64,000 nt of DNA from the NCBI RefSeq assembly GCF_003589595.1, contig NW_020654422.1, positions 4,944,313-5,008,312 of the forward strand. Reading direction: 5' to 3'. The notes under the pieces were generated by a model. It saw only the letters and a list, made by a program, of their open reading frames with translations. It ran no database searches and was not told the origin of the DNA. Shown piece after piece: positions 45,835 through 56,345 of this stretch (position 1 is the stretch's first letter; every line of letters begins with the position of its first letter). The DNA comes from Hyposmocoma kahamanoa. Its lineage: Eukaryota > Arthropoda > Insecta > Lepidoptera > Cosmopterigidae. A program made the position numbers and the translations under genes.

Positions 45835-46937
45835 ATGGATATCAAAGCCGCGCGAAAGCTACGAGGTTCGTGAAAATCGAAACTCACCCTTTTAGCTGCG
45901 ACAAGCTTAGCAAACTGCAATTTCATGAAACGACTAATCGTTTACAAAAATGAAGGATATATACCATGAGTTTGATAGTGTACAAACTGAAATAGAATCA
46001 TTATCCGAACGTTCAGAGGACGAACAACGAGAACGTGCTAATTTCGAGTCAGAATATTTCAAAGCAGTCGCCACGGCGGAAGAGCTGCTCGGCAGGCAAC
46101 CGGAAGACTCCGGAGACGACTCTTCATCGGTGACAGGTTCTGGTAACGTAGCTGTAGGTAGACCAACTCTCTAATACTATTCACTTACCTACATTCTCTG
46201 GCCGCTATCAAGATGGGTTAGGGTATCACGATACTTACATCTCACTCATACACAATAATCCATCAATACAAAAAATACATAAATTTCACTACCTACGTGC
46301 ATCTCTCGAGGAGATGGCAGCATTAGTCATTAAATAAATTGATTTCTCGGCGGATAATTATGAAATTGCTTGGCAGTTATTACGCGATCGATAGCACAAT
46401 AATAGATTACTTATTAACAACCATATACACGCATTATTCAACATTGAACCCGTTCCTAGGGAATCTTTACTCGCTATTATCGATACAGTCAACAAAAATC
46501 TCAGGGCACTCAAAACACTACAACTACCTACAGAACACTGGGACGCGTTGGTGATTCATATGGTTTCCAGCAAATTATATCGTATCAGTTCTCGTGAGTG
46601 AGAGGAACACTATAACGCAATGGAAGCAATTGCAACAATGTCAACATTTAATGATTTTTTAAAGAAACGTGTGATAAGCTGGAAACTATAGAAGAAGCAA
46701 AGTCAAAGTTACGCAGACAATCTGACGTCACCCATATTCGTCCAAAAACATTTGTGGCCAATGAGTCACAAGTGCAGCGTTTAACATATCCTTTCTGTAG
46801 AGGCTGCCACTCAACTTATCAATGTTTTCGATTCAAAAGCCTTGCGGTTAAAACTACTTCAGGGATACTAAGAAGAGCGTTCAACCGACTGGTTCCGTTA
46901 CCTCTTTTGGAACAAGAAGTTCCAAGGCCGGGCAGCA
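45835..46937 (+). pseudogene. Gag-like region of the LTR element (decayed)
   Basis: Starts at ATG 45835 with MDIKAARKLRGS, then a stop and a frameshift near 45950. Open stretch 45950-46174 has HEFDSVQTEIESLSER and FKAVATAEELLG. Further pieces read KFHYLRASLEEMAALVI, SADNYEIAWQLLR, VNKNLRALKTLQLPTEHW, HMVSSKLYRISSRE, and a zinc-knuckle-like FCRGCHSTYQCFRF near 46790. Order and wording are those of BEL/Pao Gag. At least five stops or frameshifts, so no functional product. It runs directly into the 3' LTR. Confidence 0.75.
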
Positions 46938-47176
46938 TGTTAATGCAAAAGAGATCCGGCGCCGCTGGGCCGCCCGCGCACCCCTCACTCGATTCATTCC
47001 GCCATCGTAGCTAAGCGTGCTCACACGTATTACCTTTTACTGTAGTCAAATTTGAATACACGCTTCAAAAGGTTTTTCATGTCATTTTATTTTATTAAGT
47101 AGCTGAATCCTTAATAGTAAAGTATTAATAATAGTAAAGTATTAAAAATATTAATAGTTAAGTATTATTATTAACA
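46938..47176 (+). repeat. 3' LTR
   Basis: 239 bp, starting tgttaatgcaaaagagatcc. Longer than the 5' LTR because an agtaaagtatta unit near the end is repeated. It ends ttattaaca, complementary to its own start. Confidence 0.8.
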
Positions 47177-47181
47177 ATCGA
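47177..47181. other. Target-site duplication, right
   Basis: ATCGA immediately after TTAACA. Confidence 0.8.
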
Positions 47182-47189
47182 TAATATGT

Positions 47190-47525
47190 CTGCTTACTAG
47201 AACAACACTATCTCAAAATAATCGTTATCAATAATCATCAAAATATACTAACAAACAGGCAATCTAAAGTAGCCAAAGCAAAATTCGGCAAGACTTATGA
47301 ATAAACTACTTAAATGAGTCTAATACATGAGATATTTGGGCTATTGTAGGATTTATACACAGAAAAATATCACATAAAATAACAATAAATAACACACCGG
47401 TGTTGTGTAACATTTTGTTGATTTCCGCTTTGTCTACTACCGCACCCCTTAATGCTGCAGCGACACATTTTTAATAGTTCTTATTGTCAATATTTTTATC
47501 AATTTCATTACAATTCATGCTCTTT
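47190..47525 (-). mobile_element. THAP-coding repeat, copy 2
   Basis: Reverse copy, nearly identical to copy 3 at 49831. The minus-strand coding start is at 47468: MCRCSIKGCGSRQSG, then NVTQHR, to a GTGTGT donor-like site near 47397. The LTR element above inserted just left of it. Confidence 0.7.
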
Positions 47526-47985
47526 TTTTCCATTTTATATAACTGTTTCTATAGACATAAATACTGATCAGATCTTCTGGAGGAGGAGGCCTGGTGACTT
47601 AAAGTACAGGCTCCAGCCTCTACAAATTATCCATGTCCACTTCTATTATGTCACCTGAAATTATTGTAAATTTGTGGAGGAAATAATGAATTTACTTTCC
47701 TACTTGCTATACAAAAATAAAATTTAGTTGTTCAATGTTAGGTGTTATATGTCGAGTATTATGCAAGATGTGACACAAAATTTTGGCCATACCAGTAGTC
47801 GTGAGCGTATGTGATTTATACAGCGGAGCCGGCTCGCAGGCGATAGGAACCACCGCTTCATTTTATTTACTGCATGAATATGTAGCGAAGAAGGAAACGT
47901 GTCTTGCGCTTGGAAAATAGGACTATTGTGTGAAACTACTGTACGGTTACACACAGATATTTATTGTAATTTTAAGTTTATTGAA
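47526..47985. other. Intergenic, nothing recognised
   Basis: AT-rich; no feature assigned. Confidence 0.4.
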
Positions 47986-47989
47986 TAGT

Positions 47990-48165
47990 ACAGTACTACA
48001 GTAACATGAAATTCAATTATTTTTGTGAAATTACTCCAGTAGTTTTATTATAATTAATACTACAAAGATCGAATTCTTGTATCCGGCTGGATTCGAACCG
48101 CCGCCGCCAGCTTCTAGCAAACCGTACCAGACGCTATGCTAACTAAGCAAAGGAACGAACCACCT
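47990..48165 (-). mobile_element. SINE family B copy
   Basis: Tail tgaaattactccagtag and tactacaaagatcgaa, then box B region ggattcgaaccg and head ending ctaagcaaaggaacgaacc. Confidence 0.7.
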
Positions 48166-48230
48166 CCGTAGCTCAGTTGGGAAATGGCGTCAGCCGCGGT
48201 ATGGCGAAGATACTGATCCGTATTAATAAT
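48166..48230 (+). mobile_element. tRNA-like SINE head fragment
   Basis: cctccgtagctcagttgg then gcgtcagccgcggtatgg. Box A-like start without a box B; a mosaic of family A and B style heads. Confidence 0.4.
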
Positions 48231-48319
48231 TACATGGATTTGTTGTCATTATAATACTTCATCTCATCATCATTAACTCATCATGCGTCCCACACATGTG
48301 GCATGACAGTTAAAAAAAT

Positions 48320-48560
48320 ATTAATACAAAAATATCGAACACTTACAAAAAATCCTTCGACCCAGCTGTATTCGAACCAACGTCATCTAGCGACCTTTTT
48401 CTTAGTCCGGGGGAATCTGCTCATAGATACCCTGGCCCTTAAGCCACGGAACGAACCAGCGTACCTCACGAATTTTTCAATGTGTTTGTTGCAGATCTTT
48501 GTTTTGGTTTTGGTTTTTTAAGGCTTTTCTGCGGTAGCGCCATCTGTGGGAAATCTATTT
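48320..48560 (-). mobile_element. SINE family B copy, long form
   Basis: aaaaaatccttcgaccc, box B region gtattcgaaccaacg, head end gccacggaacgaaccagcg, then the upstream extension to gtagcgccatctgtggg. It matches the copy at 14905-15115 end to end. Confidence 0.7.
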
Positions 48561-48589
48561 CTTCACTCAGCCTTTTATAGGTGTGCTAT

Positions 48590-48692
48590 AATAAACAATG
48601 ATAAATCTGCAACAAGCACATAGAAAAATTCGTAAGGTACACCGGTTCGTTCCGTGGTTTAGTTGGTATAGCGTCTGCCACGGTTTAAAACG
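48590..48692 (+). mobile_element. SINE family B partial copy, opposite orientation
   Basis: Plus-strand upstream extension (tctgcaacaagcacatag) and head start ttccgtggtttagttgg, tatagcgtctgccacgg, then cut off. With 48320-48560 it forms an inverted pair. Confidence 0.7.
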
Positions 48693-48731
48693 GTCAATAG
48701 ACTTTATCAGTAAAAGAAATGTTTTTTTTTA

Positions 48732-49008
48732 TCTAAATGACGGGACGAACAAACCGTGGTGATAAACGACATGCTTGTGTCGCAGCAGTTGCAGCGCGAT
48801 TCGGAGTTTTACATCGCAAACTGCACTGCCACTGTGCCCGTCACCCTGAGACATACGTTGGCAAGTCGTTTGTGCCCGTAATTTTACCCATGCCCTTATC
48901 TTTTAAAACTGGGACGCACTAACACTCACATTACTGCTTGGCAGCAAAAATAAGTAAGGCGGTAGTACTTTTATGGACGAATTCTGTCACAAGGAGCTCT
49001 ACTGCTAC
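48732..49008 (+). repeat. R repeat copy 9
   Basis: Forward copy: gacgggacgaacaaaccg, cactgccactgtgcccgtc, cacattactgcttggcag and end caaggagctctactgct. Confidence 0.8.
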
Positions 49009-49328
49009 GAAAAATGTGAACTTAACACTTTTGTCGTCTCTCAGCCAGTAGTTATTTTCTGAGTATGTCCATACGTATCTGTCTGTTACTAATAAACCTC
49101 AAAGAAATCTACATATCGCACTTTGCAATCAATACAAGGAAAATCTCGCATTTAAAAAATTTAAACTTTAATTTAAAAACTTTGATAGCATTTTCTGAAA
49201 GTTGTCATTTTCATTCAGTAACGAAATTTGTTTCATCGTGCTATATGCATTTCGTTAGATAAACTTATTTGAAAGTTGGAAATATAGTCTATTCAGTCCG
49301 TTTCTCTACTTTTTTTGAGAGTAGTAGT

Positions 49329-49530
49329 TAACTGCCTCGGTGGCCGAACGGTTACTGTGCTGGTCTGCCAGCCAGAGGTCCTGGGTTCCATTCCCTGGCC
49401 GGGAGAAATATTTGTATGGCCTGCATTTATTTCTCTCGTGACTTTGGGCGTAATTTTTGGTGTTCTATGAGTGTGTCTGTGGCACAGGGTCCTAGTGCGG
49501 GATTATGAGCGTGTGCGTTATTTATTTGTT
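49329..49530 (+). mobile_element. SINE family A copy
   Basis: ctgcctcggtggccgaacgg and box B ggttccattcc; body tatttgtatggcctgca. The 3' part has lost part of the gtccatggcac segment. Confidence 0.8.
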
Positions 49531-49830
49531 TATTTACTATGATTAATTGAGGTGCCGCCGCGCATAAGGTGTCTTGTGTTGGATTCAAGCATCGAGTATA
49601 TAGCCAGAAATAGAGACGAAATAAGGACCATAAATTCCTGGTAACACATTAGCGATGCAGCTCTTATAAATATCAACTCACGTTTGCACTGAAATAGAGA
49701 CAGGCCAACTACTGACCTGTGTGTACGTCTCCGTATATTCCAAAAAATATTCTAAATTTATTGTAATAAAGATACTATACTATACTACTATTTATATTGA
49801 TTGATTGATTGATATATTGATAACCGTTTC

Positions 49831-50220
49831 CGGTTGTCAAAGAGAAGTACATCAAATGTCAAAAAAAATGTTAGGCCAAATGTTTTAGTGAATTATTCGC
49901 ATGAACTGTAATGAAATGGATAAAAATATTGACAATAAGAACTATTAAAAATGTGTCGCTGCAGCATTAAGGGGTGCGGCAGTAGACAAAGCGGAAATCA
50001 ACAAAATGTTACACAACACCGGTGTGTTATATTTATTGTTATTTTATGTGATATTTTTCTGTCTATAAATCATACAATAGCCCAAATATCTCATGTATTA
50101 GACTCATTTAAGTAGGTAGTTTATTCATAAGTCTTGCTGAATTTTGCTTTGGCTACTTTAGATTGCCTGTTTGTTAGTATATTTTGATGATTATTGATAA
50201 CGATTATTTTGAGATAGTGG
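49831..50220 (+). mobile_element. THAP-coding repeat, copy 3 (best preserved)
   Basis: Coding start ATG 49951: MCRCSIKGCGSRQSG, then NVTQHR up to 50021, followed by gtgtgttat, a possible splice donor. The C-x4-C pair followed by a basic stretch and HR matches the opening of THAP zinc fingers, as found in P-element-type transposases and some host genes. The rest of the finger (C-x2-H) would sit in a missing second exon. The whole unit is shared with 22755 and 47190. Confidence 0.6.
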
Positions 50221-50265
50221 TAGCGATGCATTTTCTTACGAAATCCAATGTTTTAGACCTCTAAG

Positions 50266-50545
50266 TAATGAAGTTAGTTAAGAGCCCTTGTGAAAGAGTT
50301 CGTCCCGAGAAGTCCTACTACCATATCAATTTCTGCCGCCAAGCACTAATGTAAGCATTACTGCGTTCTGGTTTTGAAAGGTAACAAGTCCTACACGTCT
50401 AATAGTAGGACTTGCCAACTTACATATGACTCGGATGACAAGCACAGTGGCAGTGCCCCTCAGATCTTTGCAATTTACTAGCTGTTTGTGACATACCATT
50501 GTATGTCGCATACCAACAGGCGCGCGACTTGTCCAGAATCACAAG
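50266..50545 (-). repeat. R repeat copy 10
   Basis: Reverse copy: ttgtgaaagagttcgtccc, ctgccgccaagcac, agcacagtggcagtgcccc, and 5' side aacaggcgcgcgacttgtcc. Confidence 0.8.
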
Positions 50546-50764
50546 AAAAATAAGAATCTCCAGTACGTAACAGCGTTTTTTATTTTATTTTTTTACCGCT
50601 AACTTTTTGATCTAACACTCGTTGTTTTGAGAAGACACACTGAACTGTCTTATTCTTGAACATTGCGTCAAAGAGACTCATTGTTCATGAGGTGTTATTG
50701 TCATCAATTATCAATTTATTTTCAGGTATAATTTTTATAGAGTTTAGCAAAGTCATTCGTAAAT

Positions 50765-50950
50765 AATTAAGTTGAAAATGAAAGTGTTTTTTCGGATCTT
50801 AATCTTTTATTTGTTTTCTGCCGCCAAGCACTAACAAACCAAAGTTTCGGGCTTTTGAAAGGTCCCGTGGCTACCAGCCATGACTGAAATAATAGTTTCA
50901 TTTGCATTACGTAACAATCGCGAAAACCTTAGAGCTCGATGAAATAACTC
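50765..50950. mobile_element. Penelope-type terminal-repeat remnant
   Basis: tttttcggatcttaatc, aagtttcgggcttttg and gtaacaatcgcgaaaacct are the terminal words of the elements at 25.8 and 30.5 kb, without any coding part. A short ctgccgccaagcactaac word from the R family lies inside. Confidence 0.55.
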
Positions 50951-51290
50951 TTGATTTAACTGGAAATTGTTATTTTGTAGTAGCGATGCTGTCGAAACAA
51001 AGCACGTTTGACTACACCCTTAATGGGTTGGGATAAATGTAGTGTGAGCCAAAGTGGCAACACATTACCCAACTTTTGTAGGATAAGGTGGCGGCGGACG
51101 ATTGATGTCATCCGGATTATCACGGTCTTTTGAATTTTATGCCGAAGGGTCGCCAGGAAGATCTAGAATGATGAAACGTGATCTAAGTGTAATATTATTA
51201 CTATTATATATTTAATTATTATAAAATTTTATCGGGATCAAAGTAATAAATTGTATAGAAATGTATTGTGTATAAAATATATTGCATATA
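50951..51290. other. Intergenic, nothing recognised
   Basis: AT-rich. No feature assigned. Confidence 0.35.
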
Positions 51291-51294
51291 ATAA

Positions 51295-51500
51295 TAATAA
51301 TAATAACATGTGGGATGTGGCCTCCACTGAAATAATCCCAATTGTTTTGTCCGCAAATAGGTTAATTCCAGTCAGCCTTTCTAACAGCTTGAGGCGGTTG
51401 GATTTTTGTGGCGTGTCGCTTCCAGCACAAATGCAGAAGGCGGTCTTGCTCGATACGACACGTTTTGTTTGCCGGTTCTTGATCTTGAGTTCCTGATCCC
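51295..51500 (+). mobile_element. LINE C-terminal fragment
   Basis: The plus strand reads STEIIPIVLSANRLIPVSL, LRRLDFCGVSLP and QMQKAVLLDTTRFVCRFL. This is the final stretch of a non-LTR reverse transcriptase ORF as often seen in insects. Open for 81 codons; no catalytic part. Confidence 0.6.
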
Positions 51501-51599
51501 GACCAACTGTGCTATTGCCGGGGAATACCGACTAAAAAAGTTTAAAATTGATCTTTTGTAATAGTTTACAATGGATAATAATAATTTGCCTATACAATA

Positions 51600-51870
51600 G
51601 CCCCACTGCTGTGGCTATTCTCACAAAAGACCTTGGGCTATGGTTCCCATGCGGGCACGATACGGATTGAGAACTTCACACACATCATTAAATTGCTTTG
51701 CAGATGTCATTGTGATCAGGTTTCCTCACGATAATTTCCTTCACCGACAAACTCATGATAGATTTCAAATAAAATTTTATGGATTCCGCATATAAATTTT
51801 GAAAGACTCAGAAAGAGAGTGCTTGCAGCACGGATTTGAACCCAAGTCCTTCAGCTTGAGACGCACAAAC
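51600..51870 (-). mobile_element. SINE family D copy
   Basis: Reverse of the element at 36215: ctgatcaggtttcctcacg-like, ccttcaccgacaaactcatg, atttgaacccaagtcc (box B). The 3' tail is diverged. Confidence 0.7.
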
Positions 51871-52440
51871 AAAATGTAATAATATTAATCAATCTACAGA
51901 ATATCCAATTAGCCATATAGACATAGAATATTTATTGATTTATTTATTGATTTTTGCAATTGACCGCGTTGCATTTAGAGAATTCGCTACAAATCTCCTA
52001 GATAGCTTTAATCGAAATTTCACAGCGATTGGAAATTCCGCTCTTTGGAGGCGGCCAGGATTTATCTTAGAGCATTGTATCCTATTTTGTAAATTGAAGC
52101 AGCAGGTATTTCGGCGTTGGACTACTATTACAGATTTTAGCACAAAGTGCGGAGCTGCATGGGCGCAGTATAATCATCTACAAAATAAAAATACGTATAA
52201 ATCTTATTGCAAATCACTTTTATAACCGGTTTAGAAAATATACACGATGCACAATAATTGCATGCAAAAAATTGCCCTCCAGGAAATCCCTCTGTGGACC
52301 CTTTACATAAGCCTCGGCACATAATTACATATCTCATTCATTCACCCATTCCGATATCACATTACCCTATCGTAGGCTAAAACAGGCTGAAGTAGACTAA
52401 CGGCATAAAGCATAAAACAGCCCTGCGGCATTATTTTTTT
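51871..52440. other. Intergenic, nothing recognised
   Basis: The ORF at 51935-52225 (96 codons) is protein-like in parts (FNRNFTAIGNSALWRRPG, FCKLKQQVFRRW) but unidentified. Confidence 0.35.
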
Positions 52441-52444
52441 AATA

Positions 52445-52712
52445 TAATGTCAAGTGATGGGACGAACAAGTCGTGAGCTTGATGGCAAGCTATACACCTG
52501 TCCATAACAGCTGTCACTTAAAGCATTAAATCGCAAAGATCCAAGGGGCACTGCCACTGCGCCCGTCACGTAAGTTGACAAGTCCCATGTGCCTATAATT
52601 TCATCAGCACCCTCACCCTTCCAAATAGGACCACAGCACTACTGACATTGCTGCTTGGCGGTAGAAATAGGTAAGGTGGCAGTACTTCTCCGGACGCACT
52701 CTTTCACAAGAA
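52445..52712 (+). repeat. R repeat copy 11
   Basis: Forward copy: gatgggacgaacaagtcgtg, gcactgccactgcgcccg, cattgctgcttggcgg, agtacttctccggacg, ending tcacaagaagcacg. Confidence 0.85.
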
Positions 52713-52719
52713 GCACGAT

Positions 52720-52915
52720 TTAAAGAGGAAGGGTGCTGGTGAAGTTATAGGCACATGGGACTTGTCAAGTTGTCTCAGCGTGATGGGCGCAGTAGTAGTG
52801 CCCCTCCGATCTTTGCGTTTTATAGCTCTGAGTGGCACTGCAACTGTCGTGTACAGGCGTCGCTTACCACCATGCCCAAGACTTGTTCCTCCCATCACTT
52901 GGTACTGTAAAAATA
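52720..52915 (-). repeat. R repeat copy 12, inverted against copy 11
   Basis: Reverse copy starting inside the family (gaagggtgctggtgaag) and running to its 5' end, cttgttcctcccatcac. Directly adjoins copy 11, so the pair can fold back. Confidence 0.85.
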
Positions 52916-53044
52916 AAAATAGCAACGTTAAGCTGGAAATACAGGCTATGATTAATTGTTTTACCCGGTTCGCCTGTACCATACAGATATAGAATATACA
53001 AATACAATACTTTTTTATATACAGGAAAATGGGTTACGAATACC

Positions 53045-53365
53045 ATGCCGCGGGTGTCGATACGGTAGGGTTATGGGATTCACAAAAGCTCGCCCGATAA
53101 ATTTACGGAGGCTATGCCGCCTATTTCACTGATGTCGGGTCATGGGATCCCGATAAGAGTCGCCACTCACTCCAGTGGTCGGCCTCTTTCCGCAAGGACG
53201 GGACTTCCTCCCGTAACGGGAGATACCCGGTTGCATTTGGGTATCTTCCCGGTACGACCGTTGCACGTGACGGACCACCTAGCCCGCCGCGCACTGGTTT
53301 TGCTTAAGGGGGCTGGAGATGGACGTAACGTCGACGCCCGTAACCGTCTACGATAGTGATACATA
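53045..53365. other. GC-rich island, unidentified
   Basis: Clearly GC-richer than its flanks, with opposed open frames of 80 and 65 codons. Words such as ttccgcaaggacgggac and cccgtaacgggagatacccg suggest a fragment of a coding or structured element. Not identified; a transposon piece is likely. Confidence 0.4.
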
Positions 53366-54195
53366 ACCTTGCAAATATACGAAATTATTAAACTGGCACC
53401 CAGGTTAGTAGTTTCACTAAATTTCTATTATTTACCGTGGCTGGGGTTTTGTATCTCGTAATAGGACCGCTTAGTGCTTCTGCACTGCGGTTACTGTTAA
53501 AGGTAGGTACTACCAAACTATGTTGACTTATGTTTAATGTCTACACTTATAGTCCCTTTCTTTTACAGTTTCGTAGGTTAAACTCTTTACCCATATTATT
53601 GGTTTCTGTTCTCCAACAAGTAAGTCGAGGAAAAAGCAAGCAGGGTAGACCACTCATCTCACTAAACGACATTATTGTTAAATAAAGTTCTTTAAGTCTA
53701 TCTAGACCATCAGGGAACGAGGTTAATGTTTTTAATGTATTATTTGTGAACAGTTTACCGTAAGTTAATTATGGCAGTTGTGGCTAGTGACCGCATACAG
53801 TCATAGTATATAATAAGACAAGTAGGACACCTCCCGCCTATTTCTTCCTGCCTCTTTAATTTTCTTCGCTCGGTAACAGGGCCGTTACATTATTATTGAA
53901 ACCTATAGCTTGTTAACATAATTGAAAAAAATGAGGTGTTCATCATACATAGTATTCTCGTGCTGTATTAAAATAGCCTTTGTTAAATGCAGTTCTTACG
54001 CATTTACATTTTTATACCAGCATCGCGGATTGGTAGGTCGATTATTGACATATGATTATGAAATATAAATGAAATGCAAAAAATTCTGAATTTAAAGCGC
54101 TCTTGTTCAAATAATCTTAAACTCAAAAATCACCACATCTACTCCACTCGATGTCAATTTTAAAACACCGAGCGAACAATTCAAATCTGTAATTG
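53366..54195. other. Intergenic, nothing recognised
   Basis: AT-rich; no feature assigned. Confidence 0.4.
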
Positions 54196-54197
54196 CT

Positions 54198-54400
54198 AAA
54201 TGCCTCCGTGGGCGAACGGTTATCTTGCTAGACTGCCACGCTGAGGTCCCAGGTTCGATTCCCGGGCCAGAAGAAATGTTTGTATGGCCTACATTTATTT
54301 CTCTCGTGAGTTTGGATGTAATTTGTGGTTGTCTATGTGTGTGTCCATGGCACCTGCGATACAGGGTTTCCCTAGTGCGGATCTATGAGTGTGTACGTGT
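54198..54400 (+). mobile_element. SINE family A copy
   Basis: tgcctccgtgggcgaacgg, box B ggttcgattcc, body tgtatggcctacattta and gtccatggcacctgcg. Intact 3' end. Confidence 0.85.
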
Positions 54401-54569
54401 GTACGTGTTAATTAACGGCGTGTGCGGCAATACACGCTGCGCAACTCGAGTGCACCACGGGATTATGCGTATGTATATGGCCGTACATGGCGCGCGGCAG
54501 GCGTGCACACGTACAAGTCATGTTGCTACGTTTGTATCGAGTTACACTACTTGTCTTATATAGCATATT

Positions 54570-54688
54570 ACGATACGATTTTTGAATACAAAATGTTACT
54601 TCTTCTTGTGACCACTAAGGGCACTGTACAATTTGCCACGCGGTCGCTAGCGACTACTGCCTCCGTAAATTCGTGGTAGAGGTACAGG
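54570..54688 (+). mobile_element. Partial copy of the 26.7 kb MITE
   Basis: tacaaaatgttacttcttc, gcggtcgctagcgacta and right end ttcgtggtagaggtac. The left terminal repeat is absent. Confidence 0.65.
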
Positions 54689-56025
54689 CTTGTTTCCACT
54701 GTTCATCGTCGCTTACACGTATTTTGCGTGTAAGCTTAACATTATTTTCACCCCAGATCCTACAGGAAGGTCAACAACCGTCGTACTTTGCCGAAGATCT
54801 CCGAAACAAATCATAATGATCTATCTCTAAGTTTGAAAACTTGTGTGTACTCGAAAGTACAGACAAACAGCATTGTAAGTTAAACATATATAAAGATCTA
54901 AAGAAGAAATATGTTTTCAAACATCGCCTACAAGTAACGTTGTTTGGAACATGGTAACAATCTTACAAATCTTGTTATTGTGAACTGCATTGTCACAGTT
55001 TGTGCTAACGACAAGTTTAACTGCTTGCACTGTTACGGAGTTCTACAAATTGGCTGCTAAGTTGTAAATAACTTTTTTATTTGTATTTTTTTCGTCAAGG
55101 CTGTGTGATCACAAGAAATTAAAAGACTTTCGCCTAGCAAAGTGGCAGCAACTGTACGATATTAACCCATATACATACCACTGCTGAGTACAGACCTTCT
55201 TAAGGAAAGGATTTAGGATTTAGTCTACCACGCTAGTCCACTGCGAGAAGAAGAATTTCATTATCATTTTTATAAGATTACAACATTATATAATATTAAA
55301 AAGGCATAATATTAAAAATATCAATTTATTTTATAAAAATTGGATATTGTCAAGTTTGCGCCTTAACCTCGTTTTTCTGAGCGATTTTCGGAAAATCTAT
55401 ACGTCTCCACAACTAACTGAAATTAACACCTTGAACCAATAGATGAAACAAACAAACTGATATTCATAGTTCATAAAAAGTAAATTTTGGACAGAGACGG
55501 TTTTGCTTCTATACCCCTCAAATACTTTCTTACATCCACATAATAATTACAAGACCACACAATACCAAACTAAACCGTATTGGACCGGGGTGTACTATTG
55601 TACAAACTTTCTGCTATTTAAAATCCAATTGTGGAACAGATATGATAATTTTCAATTTCAGATATGAGACTATCAACGAAACAAGAATTCTTGTTTAAAC
55701 GCGTATAAGCTCCTTTGTCTGCACAACTAGTGATGAGCTCCACACAATGGACATGAATGATCAGCGTTGTGTAAACGGCGTATTACTCGCTTTCAGCGGA
55801 CGTTTTCTGTGTAAGGGTATCACACTTCGGGCACTATGTAATTCAGAGCAGACAACTCTTGTGAAGTCTGAGATTGTGACTTAAGCGACAAGTTGATAAC
55901 ACTAATTTTCATCAAACTCTGCGTGAAAAGGTAACATAAACAAAATAAAATACATATCAAAATAGTTCAACGAATGAGAAAAATAATGCAATACCTTAAT
56001 AACTTATTTTAGTACATTTTTGTTA
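54689..56025. other. Intergenic, nothing recognised
   Basis: AT-rich without gene or classified repeat. Confidence 0.4.
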
Positions 56026-56029
56026 ATAA

Positions 56030-56345
56030 CGTTCCTTGTTTCTGAATTGTTTGCTAAAATATTAAGATTTTGTGGGCTCGATACTCGTGACCACGCGACA
56101 TAAATCTGCTACGGAAAAAGCAGCTTTTTGTCTAAATATACAGTAGTTACTTTAAGGGTTTGCCCTTGAACTTTGTTTATTGTCACAGCAATGCTGCTTT
56201 CTGGGGGAAACTACTGTCTTTTAAACTAGAATGGTAAATCGGTCGAAATTATTGGAATTCGGGGAATTAAAACATCTTCTCCTTATGTTATCCCTGGCAT
56301 AATTATTGCTCTTACAATATTTCATCTTACGTATGTAATTTGTGA
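56030..56345 (-). mobile_element. Helitron helicase C-terminal relic
   Basis: Minus-strand pieces in order: RAIIMPGIT, EDVLIPRIPIISTDLPF, ESSIAVTINKVQGQTLKV, VYLDKKLLFP, QIYVAWSRVSSPQNLNIL. This follows the end of the PIF1-type helicase of Helitrons, including the normally conserved INKxQGQ box and the YVAxSR box. At least two frameshifts and a stop; dead. Confidence 0.7.

Larger units (their letters stand above)
44505..47176 (+). mobile_element. BEL/Pao-type LTR retrotransposon, internally deleted
   Basis: The 2672 bp element has a 5' LTR at 44505-44696 and a 3' LTR at 46938-47176. It begins TGTTAA and ends TTAACA and is flanked on both sides by the same five bases ATCGA (44500-44504 and 47177-47181), the target duplication. 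Behind the 5' LTR lies tggtccttcgag, the position of a primer binding site. The inside holds a gag-like region (45835 onward) but no protease, RT, RNase H or integrase, so pol has been deleted. Gag wording (see its entry) supports BEL/Pao. The two LTRs differ by scattered changes, so the insertion is not recent. Non-autonomous. Confidence 0.8.
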
